Below, piece after piece: positions 1-11,829 of a DNA stretch of 64,000 bases (its first letter is position 1; each line of letters begins with the position of its first letter). The stretch covers positions 1,053,946,432-1,054,010,431 of the forward strand of contig NC_064614.1 in the NCBI RefSeq assembly GCF_023898315.1, given 5' to 3'. This stretch comes from Schistocerca nitens (taxonomy: Eukaryota; Arthropoda; Insecta; Orthoptera; Acrididae). The position numbers were made by a program, and so were the translations under genes. The notes beneath the pieces are model-generated. The model had not been told where the DNA came from. It ran no database searches and saw only the letters and a program-made list of their open reading frames with translations.

Positions 1-1430
1 CATAGACAAAACCCAGACCCCAAGGGACACAAGTATAAAGATGGCATTAGGGGTAACAGCCCAGTACATGTAACAAAGTACATAGGTGAAATGGACCTCA
101 GACAACAGACACAATTCCTGAGGGTGTTCTTCCGAGTCTCGAGAGACAATCTGAACAGAATCGGCCTGAAAATGACAGTGCAGCCGCTCCTTTGGGACAA
201 GAACTTCGGACGGAACGCCTAATACGGTGCACCACGGTAACAGGTCTCAATTCACAGGAGGACTAAAATGATGACAATCGGAAGATAAGGCGTCAAGCAG
301 AGCTTGGAGACCATTCAGAACTTAATTCAGCAATATTGACAATGGATAATAGCCACAAAGTACGCGCACAGTGTTCGGAACAGCCGCGACTAGTAGAAAA
401 CGCCGTTGCAATTGGCCGGTGCTCACCTCGGACAGAGCGCGAGACACGGCGCGCACCGCAGAGGGAATGCCTTGCACAACTCGTTCCATACTGGGATCAA
501 TATCGAACAGCACCTGAAGGAGACTGCGAGTCACGCAGTTTATATCGTGCAGCACAGACGCGAATAACTGGCAGAAACCCGATTAATCAACATGACAAAA
601 AGGAAGTTATTTATAAGCACGGGAGTAACAGCAGCAGTTAATGCAGCAGCAGCTCTATTAAGACTTGTTACAAAAATCGATTCAGCTTCAGCTGGACAAA
701 TTCAGAGCACATTAGGCGCAGCTGCACCAGGGTTCAGCTGCTCCCACTGTCCTCTGTCATTTCCACCTTTCAGTGACGCTAACGCTAAGGAGGACTGAGA
801 CCCATACTTACACTGTCTCAAATGTCACTTCACCATCTTTCAAGTCACAGTATTTCATTGCAGCGATCGTTATTTTTGTCTGGAGCTTCACCACAAATGT
901 TCTTTCTGCTCCGAAAGTTGACCCCTGTGTCAGAATCTGTTGCACTCTCCTTTCAGGAGATTTGTGTTCTGTTCCTTAATTAGTATTTCTACAGATACCA
1001 TGTGGTTACCTCCACGATCGAGTTCCATTAATACCATCAACAGACAGGACAATGATACCGCTCTTTGGTCACTGACTTGCAAGGTATCAAATGGAAATGT
1101 GATTACCCTTGCACCGATCAAGGCTGCAAGGCTTTTACACGGCTCCTTGATTCGCGACGTTGTGTTCCAGATTGAACCAGATCCAGTGGTCCGCACTGTG
1201 ACGTTTAAACTCGATAAACCCGCGTTGGAGAACAGTTTGTGTATCGCCCATTCATTCACAATAGCACACGTGTGTAATGACGGGCTCATGGCAAGGATAT
1301 AAGAGGCGGCAGTCAACGCAGCTCCATGAACAGCACTCTCGCGCCAGAGGCTTAGGACAGCCCCAAGACAGCATCGTCGTGATTCATCCATGTCTCACTT
1401 TTATATAGAATCTGAGTCTCCAGTCACCCC
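1..1430. other. 5' flank, no recognisable gene
   Basis: Several overlapping frames of 60-150 codons occur on both strands (for example 940-1302 on + and 930-1391 on -), but none shows a family motif I recognise. A CAG-rich stretch (gcagcagcag type) lies near 630-655. Because the segment directly precedes the gag zinc-knuckle remnant of a gypsy element, it may be that element's gag or leader, but this is inference from position only. Confidence 0.3.
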
Positions 1431-3560
1431 CCATCGCAGATCACAAGGCCTACTCCCTTCATGCCCACAGTGTTTTACCACTCACTCCTGGGCTGACTGT
1501 CCAGATTGCTGAGGGTTCTGTACACTTAGTAGCACAGAGGGGCATCTCCAATTGGTGTATCACAGTCACGCAATCTGCTCTCATCCCACCCCACAAGGGT
1601 ATCAGGACACCATAGATGTGCTGCAGTCAATTTCTCCACTGGATGAAATTTTCATGTGAATGACTAATTTCTCATATCCACATTTATAATGAGGACGTCC
1701 GTTTTTAGGTGGACACAAGGATAATCATCTTTTTAATCAATCTGGCAGTGCATGCAGTTTTGGGCTCACCATGCCCTTGCAGCATCTGGTAGCCTACAAA
1801 GGCAGTTCTGTTCCCCTTTTTTGGCAGTTCGTGCTCATGACAGTCCATAAACTCAGTATGCAGGTCATTACATTATTTGCTATTGACCACCCATTGGTTA
1901 CTAACATTTTTGGTCCTGACCCTTGTAGACGCTTTTGGGTTTTCTGTCTCCAATGTAATTTAACCATTATCTACCAGAGTACCTTCCCAACAAATGGAGT
2001 ATCTTTACTTTGCATCTGCATCTCTATATAAGACATATTTGGAGTGCACTTCAGATTTTTAGGTGCACATCACTCTTTGGTCGGACACAAAGTGTCGTGT
2101 TAATCAAGCTACATCCATACCTGTGACCTTACATACAGAACTGAAGCAGGAGCTTCATCATCTCCTGGCTGCTGGAATTAATGAGCCTATGAAATCTAGC
2201 ATGTGGACCACCCCACTCATCATAATGTGGAAGCTGAATGGTCGTCTTCTACCATGTCGAGATTTCAAGGCTACCATCAGTCCTCAGTCACCAGTAGAAA
2301 CGTATCTCTTTCCCTCTCAATGAAGGTCTCCTTACCAAATTTGCTGGTGAGGAACACTACTAAAAGATAAACCACGCCAATACTTATCTTCAGTTGCCCT
2401 TAGATGAGGAATCTCAGAATGTGTTGTCGTCAACACACCCTTGCATTATATAAGTACAAGCAACCACCATTTGACATGGCCTCAATCTCCACAATTTTGC
2501 AAAGGTGTATGGAAAAGCGACACAGCACATTTTAGCGTGTGTGAATTATCTGGATGATCTCATTGCCACGGGACTATCCCACAACCAGCACTATAAAACC
2601 TCCACATCCTCTTTACAACCCCGCAGGATGCAGGTCTGCATTGCCGTTTGAAGAAGTGGAGCATTTGAGGCACTGGCTCACCAAAGAAGGGATCACGTAA
2701 GTTCACGTGTATTCATTACTGCCTTTTTGTGGATTTAGGGCCTAAATTACTAGACAGGTACATTATACACTGATGATTCATTAATAGCCATCCACACCTG
2801 GGAATAACCTGTAGATTTGTTAGAAAAGACAATGCACAAATTTTCGGAAGCAGGATTTACTACAAATCTGCCAAAGTAGAGATCTGTGTGGCACAAAATT
2901 AAATTTCTTGGCCACATAATATCGCCTACATGAACAAAACGAGACCCAGTCAAAAACAGCTCAAAACATTTTTTGACTTGTGTTCATTTTTTCGAAGATT
3001 TGTACCAAATCATATTTTAAATAATACAGCTTTGTTAAGTGTGTTGGCGAAATATGCACCATAGGTGTGAACAACTGACTGCAAAAACGATTTTGCTGCT
3101 ATAAAGTATGCTTTAGTTAATTCTCATATTTTCCGCCATCCAAAAAGCACCAAAGATTTTTGCCTAGTGACTGATGCCTTTTTGGCCCGGAGCATCTGTT
3201 TCGAATAAATACACAATATGGCAAGCACAATATTCATGTCATTAGTCTGGCAAGGCGCACATTCTCAGCGTGTTAATGCCTACTGTGCTACTGGGTTGGG
3301 AACTCGAGTGGGATTATGGACTTTTAAATAATTCACTTATTATATTTATGTAAAAAACAATGATGTTTACTGTGATCATCATACATTAAGCTTTATTATG
3401 TCGTGGAAACTAGTCCAAGCACAGAAACCACACTGGTCTTTGTTTTCACTGGATCATTCACATATGAGAAAAAGATAATGTAGTCTCATATGCTTTGTCA
3501 CGACTATCACAAGATTTACCAGAATACACAGAATTAACAAAAACACGTTGACTATCATGT
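1430..3560 (+). pseudogene. Decayed Ty3/gypsy element C: gag zinc knuckle, protease, RT, RNase H
   Basis: The order of remnants matches a Ty3/gypsy gag-pol. At about 1440-1540 a CPQC...HSW..CPDC pattern resembles the gag double zinc knuckle. At 1750-1980 the frame reads like a protease C-terminus (VAYKGSSVPL, then NIFGPDP). At 2063-2323 the RT fingers are seen (GINEP, then CRDFK followed by P..YLFP). RT then breaks through frameshifts near 2330-2700, and the RT connection motif FLGHIISP is readable at about 2900-2935. RNase H follows, with CDHHTLSF near 3370 and YALSRL near 3490 in place of ADALSRL. Several stops and frameshifts make it non-functional. No integrase is visible downstream. It is closest in pattern to the pol of gypsy B in this window. 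Confidence 0.75.
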
Positions 3561-3611
3561 CTTGCTCTTGAAGGATAGTAATTATCACCAACATTATTTA
3601 GATACATGTAG

Positions 3612-3812
3612 AAATTTACTGTGTTTAAGATTTACTGTGATCATCAAGCATTAAGGTTTCTTTGTCATGCAAACTAGTCAATGCATGCTTAGCACATTGG
3701 CCTTTGTTTTTACAAGTGACAGTTTGAAATCATTCACATATCAGGAAAACATAACATAGTGCAGATGCTCTGTCACGACTACCAGAATGTTTACCAGAAT
3801 ACACGGAGCTTC
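3612..3812 (+). repeat. Second, diverged copy of the RNase H tail of gypsy C
   Basis: This segment repeats 3358-3540: both run from tactgtgatcatca through the CDH(Q/H)(A/T)L motif to the ADALSRL-type end and then taccagaatacac. The second copy still reads ADALSRLPECLPEYTEL, so it keeps the canonical RNase H end better than the first. It may be a tandem segmental duplication or the end of a second related element. Confidence 0.6.
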
Positions 3813-4322
3813 TTACATACAGGCGATTCTTACAGCCTGCTCCCCACCACTTGGCATGCAAGGATCGATCTGAATATATGTAGAAGTGTTTATGTCCTGG
3901 CCCTGTCCGGTGGGGAGCAGGAATTGCGAAAATGGTTAGAATCAACCTGTTCCCTGCACTATTATTCATTTTTTATTATCATATGATGATTAAGGACAGA
4001 AATGGTTTATTGATAATCAGTTTTAATAAAGGACACATGAATCTTGATACAGGTGTCAGGCAACTATAGATGACAATGCTCTGCTACCCAACAAGCTAAA
4101 ACGAACAATTAACAACAGAAATAAACTCTGAAGACATAGATTCTACAATATACCATACTTAAGCAACATTAATTAACGTTTCTCACTGATGTTCAACATT
4201 ACGATCTTGATTGGCTGAATGTAACATGAAGGGAACTGGACAAAGAGGCACACTTTTGGCAGCATCATATGCAACATAGTCCTTGCACGATTGCAATGTG
4301 TCATTTATCTTTGTTGTATAGT

Positions 4323-5088
4323 GTTTAGATTAGATTAGTTTTTCGTTTCATAGATCCGTGCCGAGGAGACCCTCGTGGATGTGGAAAATGTCAATTTTTT
4401 TAAGCTGAAATAACAATACTAATAGTATGAGTATACACAATACATCATTTTTAAGCTGAAATAACGATGCTAATGGTATGAGTATATACAATACATCATT
4501 TGTTTCTATTAAAAAATTCGTCATTGGAGTAGAAGGAGTTGGCCACTAGTAGGTCTTGCAGACTCCTTTTAAAATGATCTTTATTTGTAACTAAATTTTT
4601 TATGTGTGCTGGCAAATTATTGAAGATAAGTGTTCCTGAGTAGTGGACCCCTTTCTGAACTAAAGTAAGTGCTTTTAAGTCCTTGTGCAGATCATTTTTG
4701 TTCCTGGTATCGTACGTATGAACTGAGCTGTTTGTTGGAAAAACAGATATATTATTTAGGACAAATTTCATTAAGGAGGAAATATACTGAGAGGCAGTAG
4801 TTAGTATACCCAGTTCTTTGAAGAGGTTTCTACAGGACGTCCGTGAATTTACTCCACAAATAATACGTATTACACGCTTTTGGACTCTGAAAACTTTTGT
4901 TTGACTTGAAGAGTTACCCCAAAATATTATACCATATGACATTATGGAATGAAAGTAGGCAAAGTATGCAAGCTTTTTCATTTTTATGTCGCCTATGTCT
5001 GCTAACACTCGAATTGCAAATACAGATTTGTTAAGGCGTTTCTGCAGTTCTGTGGTGTGCTCCTCCCAACTGAATTTATTATCGTTGG
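4323..5088 (-). mobile_element. 5'-truncated LINE, C-terminal RT fragment (jockey/CR1-like)
   Basis: On the minus strand a frame of 170 codons (5008-4496), open back to about 5088, encodes the conserved region after the RT core of jockey/CR1-type non-LTR elements. Diagnostic strings are HSIMSYGIIFWG, FRVQKRVIRIICG and CRNLFKELGILT. The 5' part (endonuclease and RT catalytic core) is missing, as is typical of target-primed insertions that stop early. The 3' UTR ends in a (taatc) tail at 4323-4338. Comparison with the repeat at 62,100-62,170 shows that the fragment splits R1. Confidence 0.75.
4398..4500 (-). repeat. Tandem duplication in the LINE 3' UTR, 51-bp period
   Basis: The string taagctgaaataac is found at 4401 and again at 4452, followed each time by a near-identical stretch ending in acaatacatcatt. 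The two 51-bp units differ at only a few positions and lie just after the stop codon of the LINE fragment. Confidence 0.7.
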
Positions 5089-5740
5089 ATGTGTGGTATG
5101 TCAGATGACTACATCTGCTCTGCCCTACCTGTCAATCTATAAAACTGCTTATTACTGACAGAAATGTTAGTAATATACTCTTACTGTTTCTCCTGTGAAG
5201 CAGGAGGTTGTTTGTCCCTAGTCTGCCAATAATGCCTGTATACACTCAACTGACTGGTGGGGTGACATGACCAGTGATGCTCTCGTAGCTCTCATAACAA
5301 TGTGTTACCTAACATAACTCTTCTTGATCTTTCCACTTGGAGAATATATGAGACTGTCAGCTTATGTAACGCTCATCTGTTTAGAGTCCATTAATATCAA
5401 AGTGACCACAGAATAAAACTCTCTCCATGTCCTTTGGAGCGTTAAGCAACCCATGTGTCAACACAACATTTCAGAGAGAGAGTACCCATTCTTGTCAGCA
5501 CATGCTTACGTCATTGCACTTTTCCCCTCTCTGTGAAGAACATTGCCTCCCTCCAGAATTAGAGTCTGCCAACCAGACTGCTCCATACAGGAATTATTTC
5601 TCTCACTCTCAAAACATTACTTTTAGTTGTCATATTCGCTAACTACAACTCAGTAATGAAATGACATCAAGGGTCCAATCTCTCTTTGCTCGAAATTTTC
5701 AAACTATTCTGGCAATGAGAAAGCGTTTTACAAGAGTCCC

Positions 5741-8700
5741 AGTCCTTTACTAGCTTTCATATATGCAGATATCATGCACTGTTAACATGAATGGCGCATG
5801 CTGTTTTAACTACTTCTTTCTTTCTCTGCATCCGAAAATGCGGCTCCTCCAATTACTGTGACTGTGCTGTCGTCACCTCTTGCTTGGAACCGCCTGAGAC
5901 AGTAAACACACTGTTGATCCCCTGTGGTACAACATGCTATGCAACTCTGTCAAGACCCACGCTGCCTGCCTTGCAGGCATGATGTTTCTGATGCATCCAT
6001 ATCCTTCGACATGTAGCTTCAAATAAAATTGTTGTGTTGTGCCTTGTCACCACCTCTCCATTCCAGTCTGTGTTGCTGCTGACATATATGTGATTGCAAG
6101 TGGGAAAGGGTTACTTAGTATCGTACTCTGACAGCCAAGTACACTTTCATTCCGATTTCATATGCAAATTAAGTCTGTTGTACCTGATGTATGGCGTGTG
6201 ACATACTCAGATCGTCTTGTCGAGGAGATGCCCATGGAAGATGGAAAGTGGACTGTCAGCATGGAAGGTGGTAAAAATGGAATGCCATTTTGCACAATGT
6301 CTTCCTTCCTAGTTAATTTGGCGCTAGGTGTAGTCAATGTGGATGTGTTGAGAAAAGCAGAGCCAAATTAGATAAATGTCTTAATTTGATTATTGAGCAA
6401 TCTTCTGCTTTGTCCAACTACTCTGTCTTAAGGTGAGTCATCTTATAATATTATTTATCTTTAATACATAAAAATTTCAAAGAAGTGTTTGGCATAATCC
6501 TTTAATATATCTTAATGTTAATATACTGAAATATTATACGTTCATGGACTAAGTGTTCACTACCAGTGTTTAGTTTTTTGATGACTCTTTTTGAGTAAAT
6601 ACACTGTAATGTCTCATTCACACTTGAATCAGTATCTCACTCATTCTTTGACTAACTTAATTATGTTTCATTCATTCCACTTGTCAGTAACGATGATGTA
6701 TATGGTTGAAGTTGAGCAAACTTTGTCTAACTTATCACATTATTTTCTCTCAGCTTGTCATATTACATGTGCATTTCAAATATTTGAGTCTCTGTATCTA
6801 AATATGGTATACTATTAAACTGACCCTTGTTGATGGTAAACAGAGCATACATTTATAAGACAATTGAAGTTTAGAATGGTATACATGTACATAAAGTAAT
6901 TGAAGTTACATATAATAATTGAAGTTTACAAGATATGTATTACATAAAACAATAGATTATACATTGACATGGAAGTGACATCGAGATAATGTTTCTTGAC
7001 ACTTGTAGAGAACAGTTTTTTCCTTGGGTGACTTAGTACTGAAATACACTTTTACCAATACTACAGCTGCACTCTCACACATATTTGTAGTCTGCAGTAC
7101 ACAGTTTCCATTGTACTCCAACAATTATTCATGGACTGCAGTATACAGTTCCCATCATACTTGTACGCATATTTGAGCATTGTGGTACACATTTCCTGTA
7201 GGTTGTGTGGTTATGTGGACAACAGTGTGTTGTCACAGCTTTCTGGCTCTTGTTTTGATGTGGTAGAGAAGTATGTAATGACAGTTATGATAGCTCTACT
7301 TGTAGTGGAGCTGTACAATATGGTACAAGCTTTGCTGGCAGTGTTTCTTGCTATACAATCGGTTTGTACAGACACTGGCCTAACTTTCATTGTAGTATTG
7401 TATTACCAGGGTCAACACTTTGATGACGTAACAAATCTTGGCTTTGCTGGAGATCTTAGGCCCTCGTTCTTGATGATTTGCCCACGTTTCCACTGTATGA
7501 AGACCAGCAGCAGTTATATGTTAACGTTTACTATTTGACGATCAGAGTGCTTCGTGTTCAAACTACTGACTGAGCATTAAATTGTTTGTTATCGAGTTTT
7601 TGCATGGTATTTTGAAATATTTGGCTTATGAGATCCCATTAGAGGGCTGTGGAAGGTGAATCTTCATTCTACTAGCCCAGGTCTTCTTTATTCTCCGTCA
7701 TGATCTTTTTTCATTGCAGCAACTTCTGCTCTTCTTACTTGTAATTTCATTCTTCTTGGGCCGGGGTAGGGTGTCATCCCTCAATATGAGTTGATGATAT
7801 TGGATAACTTTACCAGGTTTTATGTGGGATTTTGAAAGGACTGAAAAAATATTCACGCTGTTCTTGATAACTCTTTGCTCAACATCCTATATCTGTTGTT
7901 ACATGGATGTATCGTTATTCATCGGTTGCCAAAGGCTGGCGTCCTTCATTGTGGTTCCCGTTGGAAGTAAGGTTCCAAATCATTCATCCTTGACTTCATT
8001 CGTCCTCATACTACCGCTTTTTCATTCATTAAATCCATTTTATTGCTCGTAAATATTCATGAGTCACTGATTTCTCCATGTTTTACCTGAGCTGTCTCCT
8101 TGATGTTCCATTCTGTTGTCTCACAATCATTGGGCCCCTGGCTCGACGTCTCAACACCATTGTCCTCTTTCTTGTGTCTACATCTCGTATTTACAATCTT
8201 GTATACAAAGTTTATACTTAATCTGTGAGATAATCTAACTTTAAGTTACATGTCGCTCTGAAAGATAAAGACTTTCACAACAGGTTGTACGTAATGTTAT
8301 TAAAAGAAGTTAACTCTAGTACACCGTTTTCCCTTCACATTAGACTTTATACATACAATGGTTCATTCTTGAAGTTTTGGGTTCCATTTAAAGTTTCCTC
8401 ACCTTCCTAGTTCATAGTTTATCATTGAAAGGTCTTTATGATGCATGGGTTTATCCTCGTTGATAATCGTCGATCGGCTAACTGCACGTTTTTTAAAATC
8501 TGAAACAGTGTTCGCTGTCGCCTCTTCCTGGCGTTTTAGTAAAACTGGTTATTTTTCTTTAAGTCTAACCATCCAACTGATTCACGTACATGTATTTTTA
8601 CTACTAACTGCATTGTTTTTATCTATCATTTAGTTACGTTCTTCTCATATTGACATACACATCCACATTTTTCCACCCTCTATTTGACTCGTGTCTACGT

Positions 8701-9809
8701 ACAAAAAAGAAATCGGTTAGTTGCGCATGCATTATGTGCATTCATTTACAGAAGCACTTGTTATGTCACATATTGTCTCTGGTTCCTTTGAAAATTACTG
8801 TGACCTAATCCTTCTTAATCCCTATCTCCCAGCACATAAGATAGTTTTGCTGCCATATTAGCCCTACTTTATTTTCCCCTAAACACGACTGCTCAACATA
8901 TTAAAAATAGTTAAGGTCCTCAGATTCTGAAGAGTTTTATTAAGTACTGAAGTCTCATATCCTTTCTATGAGCCTGTAATACTTTTACACCTTCCATCAC
9001 TATCTGTGTACGAAATATATTTCCGCCAGCCTCCTTTTATATTATAGCAACAACTCATTATCTTTTCATTCAGCGAGCTGTTGACTTTGGTCTCTTAAAC
9101 TTTATTTAGTTACACATTCATTAAACCATTGACAATAATCTTCATGCCCAACTGTTGTTCTTATCCACATCAATTCTCCATTCTCTGTATATAAATATAA
9201 ATGTGCAGTGCTAAAGCATCAACTGCTCACCGACCAGTGCAGTATCACGAAATGGCATCAAGAAGACGCTGACCCAAGTGCAGTGGAAAGAGTGAGCAGC
9301 GCCACACCTCCAGGAAGACAGAGAATGGCACCCCCTGTCAACACTGATAACCAGCCACCCATAGCTGGTTGGCCCCAGTTCATTCACAGACTTCAAGAGC
9401 ATCGGTTCTGAATGATAGGAAGATGATACTTAGCTTGCGTTTTGGAAACGGTAATGGTGTATATAAGTAATTGGTCATAGGAGGCACAGAAAACTTTAAG
9501 CCATCTCATAACAAGAAGTTAAGTTATGTTTCCTTTCTTTATAGAAATGAAGTGTCCTATTAATTAGAAAATTTAATGTACAGATCATTTTGGATTTCTG
9601 CTGTTAGGGTTGTCTCTCTCTTCTTTCCAGCTTATTCTTTCACTATAGTTTCAAATTAATCCGTATGGCTTGTTTTTGTAATGGTCGATGATTGCACTGT
9701 TGTGTCCTACTCAGAGTATATTATGAAATATTTTGCCTTAAACACATGGTCATCATTTACTCTTCAACAGAATTTATTTGGTGTTAACTTTGCTAAACAT
9801 ACCTTACAT
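5741..9809. other. AT-rich spacer, no recognisable gene
   Basis: Only short frames with atypical composition are present. The longest is 135 codons at 7131-7538 on the + strand and has no motif I know. Around 7090-7180 a stretch reading ctgcag...acagtt..catc is imperfectly repeated. A GC-richer island at about 9210-9410 has small frames on both strands. I see no promoter, RNA gene or transposon boundary I can defend. Confidence 0.4.
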
Positions 9810-11420
9810 AATTATTCTTGACATGACTTGAGGTGGCTTATATGATGCACTACCAATGACTTTTGTGTTTTGGAGTTGATCATTTCTACTGAGTTTCCTT
9901 GGGCAATTGGGCAATACGACAGACTTCAATTGGACCCCCATATGCAAGAAAGAATTTCTGACACTATAATTTTCACTTATTTGACAGGCCATGTGTTTCG
10001 ATTAGAACCTTATGGCCTGTTTTAATTTCCCACCTACTTACGTTTCTGTCTGCCCTGTTTTATCAGATAATGCCCGCACAGCAAATATTATATATTTCTT
10101 GTGCTATGACTTGTCTGTGTTGCTGCCTCAGGCTTGGTGGGAATTTACGTATATATTACTCCTATTTCCTCAGGTGGCCGTTGATTTTTTAGAACAGTTA
10201 TGTGTGGCAGTTGAGTTGTGGTATGAGGGAATTCATTTACTGTGTCTCAGAAGTCTAGTAAATGGATATCCCAAGTTTTGTGGCTTTTGTCGCAGTATAG
10301 GTGGCTAAGGTGCCTAAATCCTTCATTGTGCAACCTGTTGGGTTAGAACTAGGACGATACTTCGAAATACATACAGGTTTGATTCTGTGCTTTTTTAGTG
10401 TGTCTCGTCATTGAATCAACCTGTATTGTGGACCAGTCGTCAACCTGCCCTATTTGTTTTAGAAAACCTTGTTTCATGGCTTTACTGATGTTCCTTCCTG
10501 TTGCTTTTTTCAAAGGTGTCAATGTTACATATTTTGAAGTTAGTTCTGTTACCACAAAAATGTACTTATATCACTTTGTTGTACAGGGAAGAGCCCCCAT
10601 GAGGTCTGTTGCAGCTAATTGTTTCAATTTAGTAGATATTACAGTGTACATTGGTGCCCTTGTTTTGCCTGTTGACAGTCCTTACACTTTGCTACTATCA
10701 TCGTAATTCGCCTTTCCAGATTATTGCAGTGACATGACCATTAGATTTTGAGAAAGCATTTCTTTGATCCAAAATGACCATAGCTTAGATGGGTGTGCCA
10801 AATGTATTTGTTAATTAATTCGTTTGGCAGATAAACGGCCCATAATGTATTACCTATACTTCGTTGATAAAACAAGATAACATTTCACAACAAATAATGT
10901 TGATTATGTCTATTTCATTCTTATGCTTCCAATTGTGGCTTATCTTTAGGATTTCTGAATCCTTGTCTTGTCCTGATTTGATCTTATTAAAAGCATTAGT
11001 GATAAAGTTTTCAAATGGAACTCGCACAGCAGATCGAGGAATTTTCCTCCTGTGGATTTTGCCTTTTGAAGTCTTTGCTACACATTGGCGAATGCGATAA
11101 GGCGTCTGTTATTACATATGTTGGCCCACTGCGAAACCATATTTTTGTAGGGTATGCACCCACCATGTGAGTCTGCCATACATTAGTTTCGCGCTCACTA
11201 AACATTCTAAAGTCTGGTTTTTCTACCAGAAAGGAAACATCTAAGTGTTTGGAATCCCCATACTATAGCTAAAGCTTCTAGCTCTGTTACAGAGTAGTTT
11301 CTTTCGCATTTCAATGGAACCCTTCTTGCAAATGTAATGGTTTTTTGAACTGCTTGCCCTTCTTGTTAAAAATGTTTGATATATGACGACTCCCAGTCAG
11401 TGGAGTACCAACTATTACTT
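9810..11420 (-). pseudogene. Decayed Ty3/gypsy pol E: RNase H and integrase
   Basis: Reading the minus strand from 11,420 downwards: RNase H is recognisable at about 11,335-11,260 (ITFARRVP, NYSVTELEALAIVWG), with the connection end TDALSHSP near 11,080. The integrase zinc finger remnant KCKDCQQAK lies near 10,690. The first catalytic aspartate context (ATDLMGALP) is near 10,605 and SKYVTLTPLKKATG near 10,525. The glutamate region is eroded (SSNPTGCTMKDLGTL near 10,345, where the family usually has SNPxERxMxxLG), followed by WDIHLLDF and HTTTQLP. Possible integrase C-terminal sequence extends to about 9810. Many frameshifts and stops are present. Confidence 0.7.
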
Positions 11421-11829
11421 TGGAGGGGGGCAAGAAAACCCATTTACTGATTTCGTCTTCCAGCAAAACTGTTAAAAATACATGAATGCCGATAGTGTGG
11501 AAAGGTGTGTTAGGTAATCAGCTCTGTGTTTTCTACAGAGAGAAACAACTCATTAATACTGATATAGACCCAATTTCTCGAAAGCAATTTCGTTGCTTTA
11601 ATTTTGAAAAAGACACCATTTATCTGGGAAGACATTGGTCCTACCTTGGTTTGAGACCATTTACGAAAAGGGGTTCATATTTACTGTGGACTGCAATATT
11701 AATCGGCCAGAGAGAAACCTTTTGTTATTATTGCTCTTTTACAAACACTGTGCATCACATCTTTATGAAAAAAAGAAGAACATAATTTGTTTGAATAAGA
11801 AGAAAGCATTTATTTTGTTTTTATTTAGA
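11421..11829. other. Spacer between gypsy E and the hAT gene
   Basis: The interval may hold the eroded start of the gypsy E RNase H domain near 11,360-11,420, but the alignment by eye is weak. The overlapping + strand frames at 11,486-11,862 are AT-rich and resemble no family. Confidence 0.3.

Larger units (their letters stand above)
3822..5740. repeat. Dispersed repeat R1 (copy of 61,495-64,000), interrupted by a LINE
   Basis: The blocks 3822-4320 and 5090-5740 align in the same order and orientation with 61,495-62,436 and 63,655-64,000. Shared landmarks are gcgattcttacagcct, ttggcatgcaaggatcg, catctgctctgcc, ctataaaac and the ctctcactctcaaaac block. An inverted pair (cctgctccccacc near 3836 and ggtggggagcagg near 3910) could form a hairpin. 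It directly follows gypsy C, so it may be that element's 3' region or LTR, but I could not find LTR boundaries. No protein is encoded. Confidence 0.6.

Noticed and set aside
930-1391. A 153-codon minus frame overlapping a 120-codon plus frame as a gene
   Set aside because: Frames on both strands of one GC-richer stretch are mirror artefacts. Neither shows a motif, and the position upstream of gypsy C suggests retroelement leader or gag.
7131-7538. A 135-codon + strand frame as a host gene
   Set aside because: Hydrophobic, low-information composition, no recognisable domain, no nearby splice or promoter logic, and frames of this size are common by chance in 64 kb.
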